Positions 25,674-33,988 of a stretch of 64,000 nucleotides of DNA are shown here, in pieces. Source of the stretch: Thermincola carboxydiphila (GTDB lineage: Bacteria; Bacillota; Thermincolia; Thermincolales; UBA2595). A program made the translations under genes and the position numbers. The notes under the pieces are model-generated. The model was not told where the DNA came from. It did no database searches and saw only the letters and a program-made list of their open reading frames with translations. Where the stretch lies: contig JAENYP010000010.1 in NCBI GenBank assembly GCA_016841725.1, positions 84,716 through 148,715 of the forward strand, given 5' to 3'. Every line of letters starts with the position of its first letter. Position 1 is the stretch's first letter.

Positions 25674-26387
25674 CTATTTGTTCATAACCTCATTGTAGCC
25701 CATTCCCGGCTCAGCTGTGCCTGCAGTGCACAAGGGTATACTCTCCACAATACTGCGCACATAGAAAAACGGGGCGCTAAAGATCAGGTCAGAATCCTGG
25801 TATCCTTTAACCAGGTGGCGGCTTGACGGGTCTAAAAATGTTACATTGACACGACCTGTAGACAAGGGATAACTGACAGCTCCTCCACATGTAGAACCAT
25901 TCATCTGCCCCTGCAGGGGAATCCCGGTTTCGTAAGTTGATAACACGACAAGGCGGCTGGCCTGAGCCGGATTGCAGAGAAACAGTACCAAGTCCGGTTT
26001 AAACTCAAATTCCTCCAGGGGACCAATCACCACATATTTTGATACTCCAAAAGGCGGCTGGCTCTGACTGAGGGCACGACCGCGAAAAAACGAGGCATTA
26101 CAGGAGCTGAACTTTTCCCCTTCAATCAGGAACTTCTTCACTAAAGCACCCCGCTCCGGAGAAGGGACTGCCAGTCCCAGTGAAGTACTGCCTCCCGGAC
26201 AGGTACAATTTTCAGTGCAAACATTGAAGGTAAACCCTTTTCGCGCCGCCTGATAAAAGGCTGCACAGGGCATTGTCTTGCTGTCCTTACCATTACTTGC
26301 CGGTTTATCGCTAAAACTAACTCCCACCGGGCTGCCGTCCAAATCAAGTACCTCTTTCAATTGTTTGGCATAGTCCTGCCAAATCAT
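25674..26387 (-). CDS. DUF169-family protein
   Basis: A 237-residue protein of the DUF169 family (COG2043), common in anaerobes and methanogens; function not established. Conserved elements are PVGVSFSDKP near the N-terminus, the cysteine-rich CTENCTCPGGSTSLGL, and ISTYET/GSTCGGAVSYPLSTGR segments in the C-terminal half. The cysteines could bind an iron-sulfur cluster or metal. Start placed at ATG 26387 (MIWQDYAKQL), which has GGAAAGGGG upstream; the longer frame to 26492 covers promoter sequence. No operon partners are obvious. Confidence 0.75.
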   Translation of the reverse strand: MIWQDYAKQLKEVLDLDGSPVGVSFSDKPASNGKDSKTMPCAAFYQAARKGFTFNVCTENCTCPGGSTSLGLAVPSPERGALVKKFLIEGEKFSSCNASFFRGRALSQSQPPFGVSKYVVIGPLEEFEFKPDLVLFLCNPAQASRLVVLSTYETGIPLQGQMNGSTCGGAVSYPLSTGRVNVTFLDPSSRHLVKGYQDSDLIFSAPFFYVRSIVESIPLCTAGTAEPGMGYNEVMNK

Positions 26388-26478
26388 GCAAATCACCCCT
26401 TTCCTAATTACGCTTTGATTTCTACAAAAATAAAGGCTAATCCTCTTTGGATGATAACAGACCTCCCTTAAATTTGAA

Positions 26479-26506
26479 AAAAACCCGGCCACCTTACAGT
26501 GACCGG
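26479..26506 (-). terminator. Terminator of the decayed hcp gene
   Basis: Minus strand CCGGTCAC-TGTAAG-GTGGCCGG followed by GTTTTTTTC, ten bases after the old hcp stop codon. Confidence 0.8.
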
Positions 26507-26515
26507 ATTTGTTGT

Positions 26516-26724
26516 TTAACCTAAAACCGCCTTGATATCCTCATCAGGGTGGTAATCAGTCTGATACTATAATTGTCCTGGAGTACCTTTAAAACCACAT
26601 ACCCCAGTTCCCGGGCATGAAATGCGTAGGCCGCCACACCTTTCATCCCCAAAATCAGGGTGTCCTGCAGTGCCGCCACGTCCTCGTTTTTGCCGCAGAC
26701 TCCGGCTTTTGCACATTTGCTTCG
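26516..26724 (-). pseudogene. hcp: hcp (hybrid-cluster protein) remnant with large internal deletion
   Basis: The minus strand reads KCAKAGVCGKNEDVAALQ then DTLILGMKGVAAYAFHAREL, the conserved N-terminal cysteine region of hydroxylamine reductase (Hcp), and then jumps to VLQDNYSIRLITT and, in a shifted frame, HPDEDIKAVLG, the extreme C-terminus of Hcp, ending in TAA at 26518-26516. The middle about 450 residues, with the hybrid-cluster ligands, are missing, and no start codon survives. It is a clean deletion fossil: beginning and end of the gene remain, along with its terminator. Not functional. Confidence 0.75.
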
Positions 26725-26737
26725 TTAATTACTTCAT

Positions 26738-27055
26738 TTATATCAGACGCCATCCCAGCATCACCAACATGCCCAATCCTAAAGTGGGTATGATATGGCG
26801 GGTTTTGTAGGCAACAGCAGCAGCAATAATTCCGGCCGGCAGATAGGGGTTTTGCAGTGATAAATCAAGACTTCCCTTGGGCAGGAGCAGCGCCGGTACT
26901 ATCAGTGCGGTCAAAATGGCAATCGGAACATGCTTCAGCCACCTGTTCAGCCAAACCGGGATACCGGTAAACCGGAACAAAGCCAATGAGCCAACTCTGG
27001 TAAGATAGGTTACCAGGGCCATACTGAGAATAATAAACAATATTTTATTGTCCAT
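26738..27055 (-). CDS. azlD: Branched-chain amino acid exporter subunit AzlD
   Basis: A 105-residue membrane protein with about four helices (ILFIILSMALVTYLTRV, FRFTGIPVWLNRWLKHVPIA), the small AzlD subunit. Works with AzlC in export of branched-chain amino acids or analogues. Start at ATG 27055 with AGGAGGG; it overlaps azlC by 11 bases. The pair is transcribed divergently from a MocR-type regulator. Confidence 0.93.
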   Translation of the reverse strand: MDNKILFIILSMALVTYLTRVGSLALFRFTGIPVWLNRWLKHVPIAILTALIVPALLLPKGSLDLSLQNPYLPAGIIAAAVAYKTRHIIPTLGLGMLVMLGWRLI

Positions 27056-27785
27056 TGTCTTTCCCTCCTTCAAGCAATCCACCGGCTAAAACAGCGACCA
27101 GACAGGAAATGATAATATACCATTTTCCCGGTAAATACATGGCACCCAGGACAGCAGCCACCGCCGCAGTCAAACAGACAATCAGGCTGCTGCGATTTAC
27201 CAGCATCGGCGCCAGCAATACCAGAAAAGCAGCCGGCATAGCAAAATCCAGGCCCCAAGAAAGGGGATCGGCAATATGGCTTCCTAAAAATACGCCCAAT
27301 ACGGTGGATAATATCCAGACTATGTAGAGCGGCAAGCTTGCACCTAATTGGTAGCAGCCGCTGTATTTATCAGTTTGAGTCCGGCTGGCGGTAAGGGCAT
27401 ATGACTCATCTGTCAGAATAAATGCCAGCACTGCCTGAAATGGCAGCGGCAGTTTAAGCATATATGGCGCCAAGGACATCCCCATCAATAAATGCCGCAG
27501 GTTTACCAACAGAGTGGTAAAGACAATGATTCCCCACCCTGAAACACCGGCACCTATCATGGTAATGCCGATAAATTGGGAGGCCCCGGCAAATACCAGT
27601 ACAGACATCAAAATTATTTCTACAGGCGACATCCCGGCCGTAATGCCCATTATCCCACAGGTTATTCCAAAAGGTATTACACCTAAGGTTATGGGGATAC
27701 TGTCACCGACTGCAATCAAAAAGTCACCCTTTCCCGGATGCACTTCCACAGCCAAATCATTAGTTTTTGGTTTTGTTAAATCCAT
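27045..27785 (-). CDS. azlC: Branched-chain amino acid exporter subunit AzlC
   Basis: A 246-residue polytopic membrane protein with the AzlC signatures IPFGITCGIMGITAGMSP, VFAGASQFIGITM and LTDESYALT. It forms the exporter with AzlD. It is separated by 119 bases from the divergent regulator gene; the shared interval contains a long perfect inverted repeat likely controlling both. Confidence 0.94.
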   Translation of the reverse strand: MDLTKPKTNDLAVEVHPGKGDFLIAVGDSIPITLGVIPFGITCGIMGITAGMSPVEIILMSVLVFAGASQFIGITMIGAGVSGWGIIVFTTLLVNLRHLLMGMSLAPYMLKLPLPFQAVLAFILTDESYALTASRTQTDKYSGCYQLGASLPLYIVWILSTVLGVFLGSHIADPLSWGLDFAMPAAFLVLLAPMLVNRSSLIVCLTAAVAAVLGAMYLPGKWYIIISCLVAVLAGGLLEGGKDNGQ

Positions 27786-27846
27786 AATGAAGCCCCTTCA
27801 CAATAAATTTCATTACCCCAATATTAATTAGCAGGAGAATCTTTGT

Positions 27847-27887
27847 AAATATCCAATTAGTATATTTATAAAGATAATTGGATATTT
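27847..27887. promoter_or_regulatory. Perfect 13 bp inverted repeat between azlC and mocR-type gene
   Basis: AAATATCCAATTA (27847-27859) and its exact complement (27875-27887) with a 15-base spacer. The 28-base centre-to-centre spacing, about three helical turns, suits a dimeric MocR/GntR regulator. It covers the expected -10/-35 regions of both genes. Confidence 0.65.
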
Positions 27888-27904
27888 AAAGGAGTTTTGT
27901 TTAA

Positions 27905-29425
27905 ATGGATATATCCAAATGCCTGCTAGAACACAAGTTGGATACCTCATCGAACATTCCCCTCTACCTGCAGCTTGCCGAAATAATTTCTGACAAGATC
28001 ACCGGTCAGGTATTTCCGGCGGATACCAAGCTGCCTCCCGAACGGGTCCTGGCCCGGATGTTTTCCGTTAGCCGGACAACGGCCATTAATGCTTACCGGC
28101 ATTTGGAGCAGCAGGGTACAGTGAATACAAGAGTTGGCAGCGGTACATATGTCGCCGGGCAACACAGTAATACCGGCACCTCCGCCACCCGGGTACCATG
28201 GGCCCAATTATTTACCCCTTACCCGCAAACCCCTCTTTCATCAATATTGAGAGAATTGGTTTCTCCCCCCGCTGCGGATATGATATCTTTATCAGCCGGA
28301 ATAGGGGATTCGGCCCTGTATCCGGTTGGAACTTTTACGAATTTGCTTAATGAGCATATACAACATATGGGCCGGGCAGATTTTGGCCATATTCCGACAG
28401 AAGGATATGACCCTCTCAGGCAATCAGTTGCCGCAATGTTAGCCGCTAAAGGGATTCCCACAAAAAAGGACAATGTAATGATACTTGCCGGGTCGCAGCA
28501 GGGCCTGTATCTGCTGAGTAAAATTCTATTGGAACCGGGTGATTGTGCCATCATTGAAGCATCCAGTTTCATTGGCGCTATTCAGGTCTTTCAGGCATCA
28601 GGGGCCAGAGTGCTCAGCCTGCCGCCTGATGACAGATTTCCTTTGGCTGCACTTGAAGATTATCTCGTCCGCTACCGGCCAAAGATGTTGTATCTGATAC
28701 CTACATTTCATAACCCCACCGGGCGCACGATGTCTCTGGAAGAACGCCGGGATTTACTGCAGCTGGCTGCGCGGCACCGGCTGATTATAGTTGAAGATGA
28801 CCCATACAGTGACCTGTATTACGACTGGGAACCGCCACCGTCGTTAAAGGCCCTGGACACGTACGGCGGAGTCGTCTACCTGAGTACATTTTCGAAAATC
28901 CTTTTCTCCGGTCTGCGGATTGGTTACATTTCGGCTTCACCAATATTGATTAACAGATTAGCCCTGGAAAAACAATATATTGACCTGCATTCCAATAATA
29001 TTTCTCAATGGATGGTTCACCTGTTCCTGGAGGCCGGAAATCTTGACAATCACCTTACCTTACTCCGCCGGGAATATAAAAAACGCCGGGACCATACCGC
29101 TAAGGCTCTCCGGCGTTTTTGCGGAAAATATCTTGATTTTTCTGTTCCTGACGGCGGTTTCTATTTTTGGTGCAAAATCAAACAATCCGGAACCTCCCGG
29201 CGCCTCTTGCATGAAGCAACAAAAACAGGAGTATCTTTTGTTCCGGGGGAAGCCTTTTATACAACCGCAACCCCGGACAAAGAGTTTCGTCTTTGTTTTA
29301 CCACTCACAACCAAACCGTACTTCATGAAGGTATCCGTCGCTTGGCTAAAGCAATAGCACAGACTGCCAATAACAAAGGAAATGAAGATTCTTTGCTTTT
29401 TTCGCCTGTTTCACCTATTATTTAG
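27905..29425 (+). CDS. MocR-family (GntR-aminotransferase) transcriptional regulator
   Basis: A 506-residue fusion: GntR winged-helix domain (residues about 15-85, PPERVLARMFSVSRTTAINAY) joined to a class I aminotransferase-like PLP domain. The PLP lysine lies in YLSTFSKILFSGLRIGY; NPTGRTMSLEERR and EDDPYSDLYY match the fold. MocR proteins sense PLP, amino acids or derived compounds. Divergent arrangement with azlCD implies control of the exporter, perhaps through an amino acid-PLP adduct. ATG 27905 has AAAGGAG upstream. Confidence 0.93.
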   Translation: MDISKCLLEHKLDTSSNIPLYLQLAEIISDKITGQVFPADTKLPPERVLARMFSVSRTTAINAYRHLEQQGTVNTRVGSGTYVAGQHSNTGTSATRVPWAQLFTPYPQTPLSSILRELVSPPAADMISLSAGIGDSALYPVGTFTNLLNEHIQHMGRADFGHIPTEGYDPLRQSVAAMLAAKGIPTKKDNVMILAGSQQGLYLLSKILLEPGDCAIIEASSFIGAIQVFQASGARVLSLPPDDRFPLAALEDYLVRYRPKMLYLIPTFHNPTGRTMSLEERRDLLQLAARHRLIIVEDDPYSDLYYDWEPPPSLKALDTYGGVVYLSTFSKILFSGLRIGYISASPILINRLALEKQYIDLHSNNISQWMVHLFLEAGNLDNHLTLLRREYKKRRDHTAKALRRFCGKYLDFSVPDGGFYFWCKIKQSGTSRRLLHEATKTGVSFVPGEAFYTTATPDKEFRLCFTTHNQTVLHEGIRRLAKAIAQTANNKGNEDSLLFSPVSPII

Positions 29426-29484
29426 CTCAATCATTAATAATTGCTTTTCTCATCAAGTCTTAGCGGCTCCTTCCTTCCCAACCG

Positions 29485-29598
29485 CTACTCATAAGTCGGC
29501 CAAAATCCTTCGGCGCCGGCGTTCCTCATCGCATACTCCGCTTCTGCAGCTACCTGGCTCTCGGTTACCCCTGGTTTTACAGCGCCCACTGCAGCCAC
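29485..29598 (-). pseudogene. Fragment of an M24 (Xaa-Pro aminopeptidase-like) gene
   Basis: The minus strand encodes VAAVGAVKPGVTESQVAAEA followed by EYAMRNAGAEGFWPTYE and a stop. This matches the AxxxxxPGxTExEVAAExEyxxrxxGAEG segment of M24-family peptidases. Only about 37 residues remain of a protein of about 380. The 29426-29706 interval holds nothing else recognisable. Confidence 0.55.
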
Positions 29599-29706
29599 CC
29601 CATTTCCTTTAGCTTATTGCTCCAATTTAGAAACCGAAGACGATTCACATAATTGGTTAATTTGAGTATTGTATATTATCAATAACGTTTAAGGCAGGTG
29701 GGTTAG

Positions 29707-30072
29707 ATGCCAATGGCATACCCCGCTGCCCATGGCTGGACCATTATAAAATCATTAACCTTCGATATCCGGTCAGGAGAACTTTATCGATTATATGACC
29801 TGTTTAAGCCAGACACCAATTACATGCAAATTCTTTCAGACCTCATATCAGTACAGATTAAAGTAAGAAACATGTCCCTAATCAGCCCATACCCGGGGAT
29901 AAAACTCCTAAACCAGGACTACTATATCGCAGACAAAGCCCTGGTCATTTATTACCAGCTGGTCGAGTTCACAGCTTATGCTTACGGGTTCCCGGTATTC
30001 CCAATATCCGTTTATGAGATTGAAGGCCTGATAAAACCAGGCACCCCGCTTGATAAAATGGCAGTAACTTAA
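29707..30072 (+). CDS. Short DUF3298-like protein, possibly truncated
   Basis: A 121-residue protein matching the C-terminal DUF3298 module of RsiV/PdaC-like proteins (GWTIIKSLTFDIRSGELYRL, a GG/AHG turn near the start, then AYAYGFPVFPISVYEIEGLI). The family usually has an N-terminal membrane anchor and a DUF4163 domain, both absent here; an in-frame stop directly precedes the ATG, so either this is a stand-alone cytosolic version or the 5' end was lost. AGGCAGGTGGG precedes the start. Function unknown. Confidence 0.6.
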   Translation: MPMAYPAAHGWTIIKSLTFDIRSGELYRLYDLFKPDTNYMQILSDLISVQIKVRNMSLISPYPGIKLLNQDYYIADKALVIYYQLVEFTAYAYGFPVFPISVYEIEGLIKPGTPLDKMAVT

Positions 30073-30079
30073 CAAAAAT

Positions 30080-30100
30080 GGCTGCTGATAAACAGCAGCC
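30080..30100. terminator. Weak hairpin between DUF3298 gene and sspH
   Basis: GGCTGCTG-ATAAA-CAGCAGCC, 8 bp stem, located between the convergent genes; lacks a strong T-run. Confidence 0.5.
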
Positions 30101-30128
30101 TAACGTAATTTTAGATATGATATGGATT

Positions 30129-30308
30129 TTAGTATTCTTCCAAATTATTTACCGGAACGCTCTGTTTTTCATTCGGGTTGTCTAACAGGTGGATTGTAGC
30201 TATTTGATTTTCCTGATCCACATGTTCAATATAAACACGGTTTCCGTTATAAGTTACATCAGCCATAACAGGTGAAGCGGAGATTTCCTGCGCCCGTTGT
30301 GTGTCCAT
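30129..30308 (-). CDS. sspH: H-type small acid-soluble spore protein
   Basis: A 59-residue protein starting MDTQRAQEISASPVMADVTY and ending QSVPVNNLEEY, a clear match by eye to SspH-type minor spore proteins (MDxxRAxEIxxSP, VTYNG, YIEHVDxENxxA, LDNP). It is made in the forespore and stored in the dormant spore; exact role is unknown. ATG 30308 has a strong AGGAGG. It is direct evidence, with the ger genes, that the organism forms endospores. Confidence 0.92.
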   Translation of the reverse strand: MDTQRAQEISASPVMADVTYNGNRVYIEHVDQENQIATIHLLDNPNEKQSVPVNNLEEY

Positions 30309-30372
30309 ATTGCACCTCCTTTGATTGTTGTTTTAGTATTTGCACCGAATTATACAGATATACTAATTTGTT

Positions 30373-30541
30373 TCACACAATCAGATTAGACTCCGTCAGT
30401 CTCAGGCCAACCCGCTCCGGCCTCAGAATCTCAAAAATAGTCCGCATGTCTTCCATTTTCCTCCAGTATGAGTGCCCGGGTCCCATGGGAAAAGTTGTTT
30501 GCAAATCATTACTGTGATACTTCTCTTTAGCCTGAACTGTT
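30373..30541 (-). pseudogene. C-terminal remnant of a MetH-activation-domain protein
   Basis: Minus strand frame KYHSNDLQTTFPMGPGHSYW, then RKMEDMRTIFEILRPERVGL and RLTESNLIV before TGA. It matches the end of vitamin-B12-dependent methionine synthase activation domains (FSPGYGDW..., GVRLTES). Such genes often accompany corrinoid methyltransferase clusters. The 5' part is gone; what is left is joined to the 3' end of the RACo gene through a 17 bp duplication. Confidence 0.6.
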
Positions 30542-30562
30542 TTATTCTTTAGCCTGAACTGT
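30524..30562. repeat. 17 bp direct repeat at the RACo gene end
   Basis: TCTTTAGCCTGAACTGT occurs at 30524-30540 and 30546-30562, separated by 5 bases. The second copy includes the last codons of the RACo gene and its stop lies between the copies. Looks like a slippage or deletion junction. Confidence 0.85.
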
Positions 30563-32407
30563 GAAATAAGTGCATTCACCAAAAATGCGATTGAATTTCG
30601 GATAACTGCCCAATTCGACAAACTCTACGGCGCCGGCAATATCCCCTGCTCTCCGGTATTCGTCCGAAGAAAGTAAGGCAAGCCTTGCTCCGGTCCCTGC
30701 AGCATTCCCTATCATCCTGATTTGCTCCTCCAGTTCCATAGGAATCAGTCCAATGACACATGCGCTGTGCGGATTTAAATAGTTGCCAAAGGCGCCGGCC
30801 AACAGAACTTCTTTGATGTCTCCGGTTTGAATGCCCAGCTTTTCCATCAGAACCTTTACTCCCGCGGCCATAGCCCCTTTGGCTAACTGGAGTTCACGGA
30901 TGTCACTCTGGGTGCACATAATCGGCCTGCCATAGCCGGTTTTATCTGCAGATACCAGCAGGAACGCCGGTTGCCCCTCGTGCTCAACAACATGTTCTGC
31001 AAACCTTTTAGCCGCAGAATTGGATAATTTATCTGCAGTCAGAATTCTGCCCCTTTTATCAACGACCCCCAATTCTACCAGGCCTGCCACCGTATCCAGC
31101 AGAGCAGAACCGCAGATACCCAGGGGGGTGCCCCCTCCGATAACGGAGTATTCAAGCCGCTCCGCAAAATAAACGTGGTCGATGGCACCATCTGCCCCTC
31201 TCATCCCACTGCTTATCTGGGCACCTTCAAACGCAGGTCCGGCAGCGGCAGAACAGGCCGCAATCCCGGCCTTGGAACCAAGAGCAATTTCCCCGTTAGT
31301 ACCAATGTCAATAATAAGCTTGATATCCTCACTTCGTTCCAACTCGGCAGCTAATAAGACAGCCGTGGTGTCCGCTCCGACGAAACCGGCTATATTGGGC
31401 AGCACGAAAACCCGGCCTCCCGAATTTATTTCAAGACACAGTTCCGCCGCCGCTGCCACTACCGGCTCCCCGGTGGCAGGAACATAAGGCGCAACAGCTA
31501 TGTTTTCCGGGGTTATCCCCAGGAACAGGTGATGCATACAGGTATTAGCCGCAATTGAAATCCCATAGATATCACTGCGGCTTACCCCCGCTTCTTCTGC
31601 TGCTTCACCGATAAGCCTGTTAATGGCCTCGATGACAGTTTTCTGCAGCTTGTTTAGGCCGTCTTCATCCTGGCCTGCAAAGTTTACCCGTGAGATGACA
31701 TCTGCCCCGAACCTGGTCTGCGGATTGAGGGTTGACGCAACACCCAGTACTTTCCCGGAATAAAGGTCCAGTAAATACCCGACTACCGTTGTGGTACCTA
31801 TGTCAACAGCCATTCCCAGCATTTTTTTCGACGTATCCTGTGATTCGATTCCCAATACTTCATTGCCATTTGTAACCAGAGTAATGCTGTGTTCTGCCTC
31901 CCTTATGATGGCAGGTATCTGGCGTAATACCGGGATGGGAACCTTCAGATCATTATATTCATAACCATTTTTCAGCAGGCTGTCTTTTATACGGCGCCAA
32001 TCTGAACGCTGGTCATGCAGCATTGGCTTTTCAACATTAACAAATATCTTTTGCAGATGTGGTTTTATATCGACAGATCTTGCTTCAGAAATCATCAAAA
32101 TATTATGCTTAAGCTTTTTGTCAACCGCTAACTCAACCACCATATCGTTTTGAACTTTGGTCAGACAGGCCAGGCGTACCCCGTCCTCCACTTCCCCGGC
32201 CTCAAGGAGGTCCTGTTCTCTTATTGTAGGGGGCCTAACGCCCTTGGAGATTTTCACACGGCATTTTCCACACCGTCCCATGCCACCACAGGGAAAATCA
32301 AGTTCAAACCCGGCATCATTAATTACCTCCATAAGGGTAATGCCTGCCAAAACTGCAACTTCCCCTATTTCCGGCTGAAATATTACTTTGAAATGTTCCA
32401 TAAGCAT
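30542..32407 (-). CDS. RACo-type corrinoid reductive activator (2Fe-2S, ASKHA)
   Basis: A 621-residue activator that uses ATP to reduce inactive Co(II) corrinoid proteins to Co(I). The N-terminus is a plant-type [2Fe-2S] ferredoxin domain with cysteines at about 40, 46, 49 and 81 (CGGMGRCGKC...C), then a linker and a DUF4445/ASKHA ATPase domain (MAVDIGTTTVVGYLLDL, IDIGTNGEIALG, LAGAFGNYL). It belongs with the two corrinoid proteins upstream but is separated from them by a terminator, so has its own promoter (TTGTTT-17-TAATAG-like on the minus strand). ATG 32407 or 32401; GGAGGG lies between 4 and 10 bases upstream. Confidence 0.92.
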   Translation of the reverse strand: MLMEHFKVIFQPEIGEVAVLAGITLMEVINDAGFELDFPCGGMGRCGKCRVKISKGVRPPTIREQDLLEAGEVEDGVRLACLTKVQNDMVVELAVDKKLKHNILMISEARSVDIKPHLQKIFVNVEKPMLHDQRSDWRRIKDSLLKNGYEYNDLKVPIPVLRQIPAIIREAEHSITLVTNGNEVLGIESQDTSKKMLGMAVDIGTTTVVGYLLDLYSGKVLGVASTLNPQTRFGADVISRVNFAGQDEDGLNKLQKTVIEAINRLIGEAAEEAGVSRSDIYGISIAANTCMHHLFLGITPENIAVAPYVPATGEPVVAAAAELCLEINSGGRVFVLPNIAGFVGADTTAVLLAAELERSEDIKLIIDIGTNGEIALGSKAGIAACSAAAGPAFEGAQISSGMRGADGAIDHVYFAERLEYSVIGGGTPLGICGSALLDTVAGLVELGVVDKRGRILTADKLSNSAAKRFAEHVVEHEGQPAFLLVSADKTGYGRPIMCTQSDIRELQLAKGAMAAGVKVLMEKLGIQTGDIKEVLLAGAFGNYLNPHSACVIGLIPMELEEQIRMIGNAAGTGARLALLSSDEYRRAGDIAGAVEFVELGSYPKFNRIFGECTYFTVQAKE

Positions 32408-32459
32408 AGTCCCTCCAAAAATATTGCTATTATGTCAACCTGGGGGAATAAACAATAAA

Positions 32460-32483
32460 GCTGTATCAGAAATTTGATACAGC
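32460..32483 (-). terminator. Terminator after the gntR gene
   Basis: GCTGTATCA and its complement form a perfect 9 bp stem with a 6-base loop, followed on the minus strand by TTTATTGTTTA. Separates the methyltransferase operon from the RACo gene. Confidence 0.8.
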
Positions 32484-32507
32484 CAGGAATCTTAAAGCTT
32501 CCGGTAC

Positions 32508-33206
32508 TTATTCAGTAATCCCCTGCAATTTAATGTAATCTCCCCTGTAATAGGTAATTCCCAGACCCATTGGCTTACTTTCGTTATTATATAATTTTTG
32601 CTCCACAACTAAAATGGCAACATTATCATATATGTCCAAATACCTTTTAATCTCTTCATCCGGTGTTTGGGCATAAATGTTCAGTTCCTTTTTCAAAGCA
32701 AAAATAGGCATGCTTTTAGACATCATCTCAGGGAATGTGGCATGCTCAATTTCCTTTTCAACAATAGGCATTCCCTTTTGATAGAGCAGATATTTGACAT
32801 CATAAGCCACAGGGTCTCCGTCAGTAAAAAACAACCGCCGGATCATGATGACATTTTTGTTTCTGGTGATCTGTAAGCTGTTGGCCAGCTTTTCGTCAGG
32901 GACTACAATATTCACTTCCAGCAGCTTTGCTTTATCAACTGTATTAATAGAGTTGCTCATCTCATTATATTTAATAATATATTTATCATAATCGGGTCTT
33001 TGTACAAAGTTCCCCTTACCCGGAATTGAATAAATATATCCTTCACTGACGAGAATCGCCAGTCCCTTCCTGACAGTCATCCGACTGGCACCGTATTCTT
33101 TGCATAAAGCAGTTTCGGAACTTATGGCATCTCCCGGTTTTAATTCGGCATTGTTTATCTTCTTCTTGATATCGTCTACTATTGTAAGATAAACCGGGTT
33201 AATCAT
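32508..33206 (-). CDS. GntR-family regulator with UTRA ligand domain (HutC subfamily)
   Basis: A 232-residue repressor: winged helix (residues 5-75, PGDAISSETALCKEYGASRM then TVRKGLAILVSEGYIY) and a UTRA domain (residues about 95-230, YLLYQKGMPIVEKE, ITYYRGDYIKLQG). Last gene of the demethylation operon, overlapping the corrinoid-protein gene by 8 bases; start at ATG 33206 with GGAAAGGGAG upstream. It likely binds the TGTATATACA palindrome at 38078-38093, in front of the operon. The effector is likely the methylated substrate or a product. Confidence 0.88.
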   Translation of the reverse strand: MINPVYLTIVDDIKKKINNAELKPGDAISSETALCKEYGASRMTVRKGLAILVSEGYIYSIPGKGNFVQRPDYDKYIIKYNEMSNSINTVDKAKLLEVNIVVPDEKLANSLQITRNKNVIMIRRLFFTDGDPVAYDVKYLLYQKGMPIVEKEIEHATFPEMMSKSMPIFALKKELNIYAQTPDEEIKRYLDIYDNVAILVVEQKLYNNESKPMGLGITYYRGDYIKLQGITE

Positions 33207-33879
33207 CTGCACGAACTCCCTTTCCTCCGGCAGAGCAAATCCACCCTCTGCACCGTTTGACCCCTGATGAAGCATCATTTGCATAGCTGTCGGCACCGAT
33301 AAACCTGCAAACATCTTCAGTCAGGTGGTTGCCCCCCGCAATAATCCTGACAGTATCCCTCAGACCCGCCACAGTTATGGCCTCAACAACCCCTCTCATG
33401 GCTTCAATGGTGTTTGTTAACACACCACTTAGTCCCAGAATATCCGGCTTGTTCTCTAAAACTTTGGATACAAACAGTTCCTTTGGGACATCGACGCCAA
33501 TGTCAATTACCTGGAATCCATTGGCCTCTGCCATGCTCCGGAAAATTTCTTTGCCAATATCATGGATATCACCCTTTACAGTCCCAATCAGTATTGTACC
33601 AATCCTTTCGGAATAACTGCGCTCGAACTGAGCTGTCATCTTTTCCAGTTTCAAAATATCCTTAAAGATCAGTCCGGCCATAATCAGGTCAGCAATAAAG
33701 TATTCTTTACTCTCATAGAGCTTTCCTACCCTGTTCATACCCTCATCCACCAGCTCCAAAAGGCGGAGCGGTTGAATGCCGGCATCCAGCGCCTGATTGG
33801 CCAACCTGATGACACCGTCTTCGTCCAGTTGTTCTACAAGGTCTATTATTTTTCCTTCCATTTTTTTCAGGTCTTCCAT
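33199..33879 (-). CDS. Methyltransferase corrinoid protein 1
   Basis: A 226-residue B12-binding methyl carrier. Helical cap domain (residues 1-90) and Rossmann B12 domain with the cobalt-ligand motif GDIHDIG (His106), then DIGVDVP and GLSGVLTNT. It carries the methyl group from a substrate-specific methyltransferase to the pterin methyltransferase. Start is ATG 33879 with GGAGGG. It shares about half its residues with the second corrinoid protein at 36518-37162, suggesting two alternative substrates. Confidence 0.93.
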   Translation of the reverse strand: MEDLKKMEGKIIDLVEQLDEDGVIRLANQALDAGIQPLRLLELVDEGMNRVGKLYESKEYFIADLIMAGLIFKDILKLEKMTAQFERSYSERIGTILIGTVKGDIHDIGKEIFRSMAEANGFQVIDIGVDVPKELFVSKVLENKPDILGLSGVLTNTIEAMRGVVEAITVAGLRDTVRIIAGGNHLTEDVCRFIGADSYANDASSGVKRCRGWICSAGGKGVRADD

Positions 33880-33955
33880 TTTACCCTCCAACATTACAAT
33901 ATTATTGGGTTTAATAATTATTGAATTTCAAAATTACCTTGAGCTTACCAGGCAG

Positions 33956-33967
33956 TCGTATATACAG
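33956..33967. promoter_or_regulatory. Possible second GntR half-conserved operator
   Basis: TCGTATATACAG shares the core GTATATAC with the perfect palindrome at 38078-38093. It lies between the MFS gene and corrinoid protein 1, where an internal promoter would be. Confidence 0.35.
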
Positions 33968-33988
33968 CAATATACCATTGCTTATATA

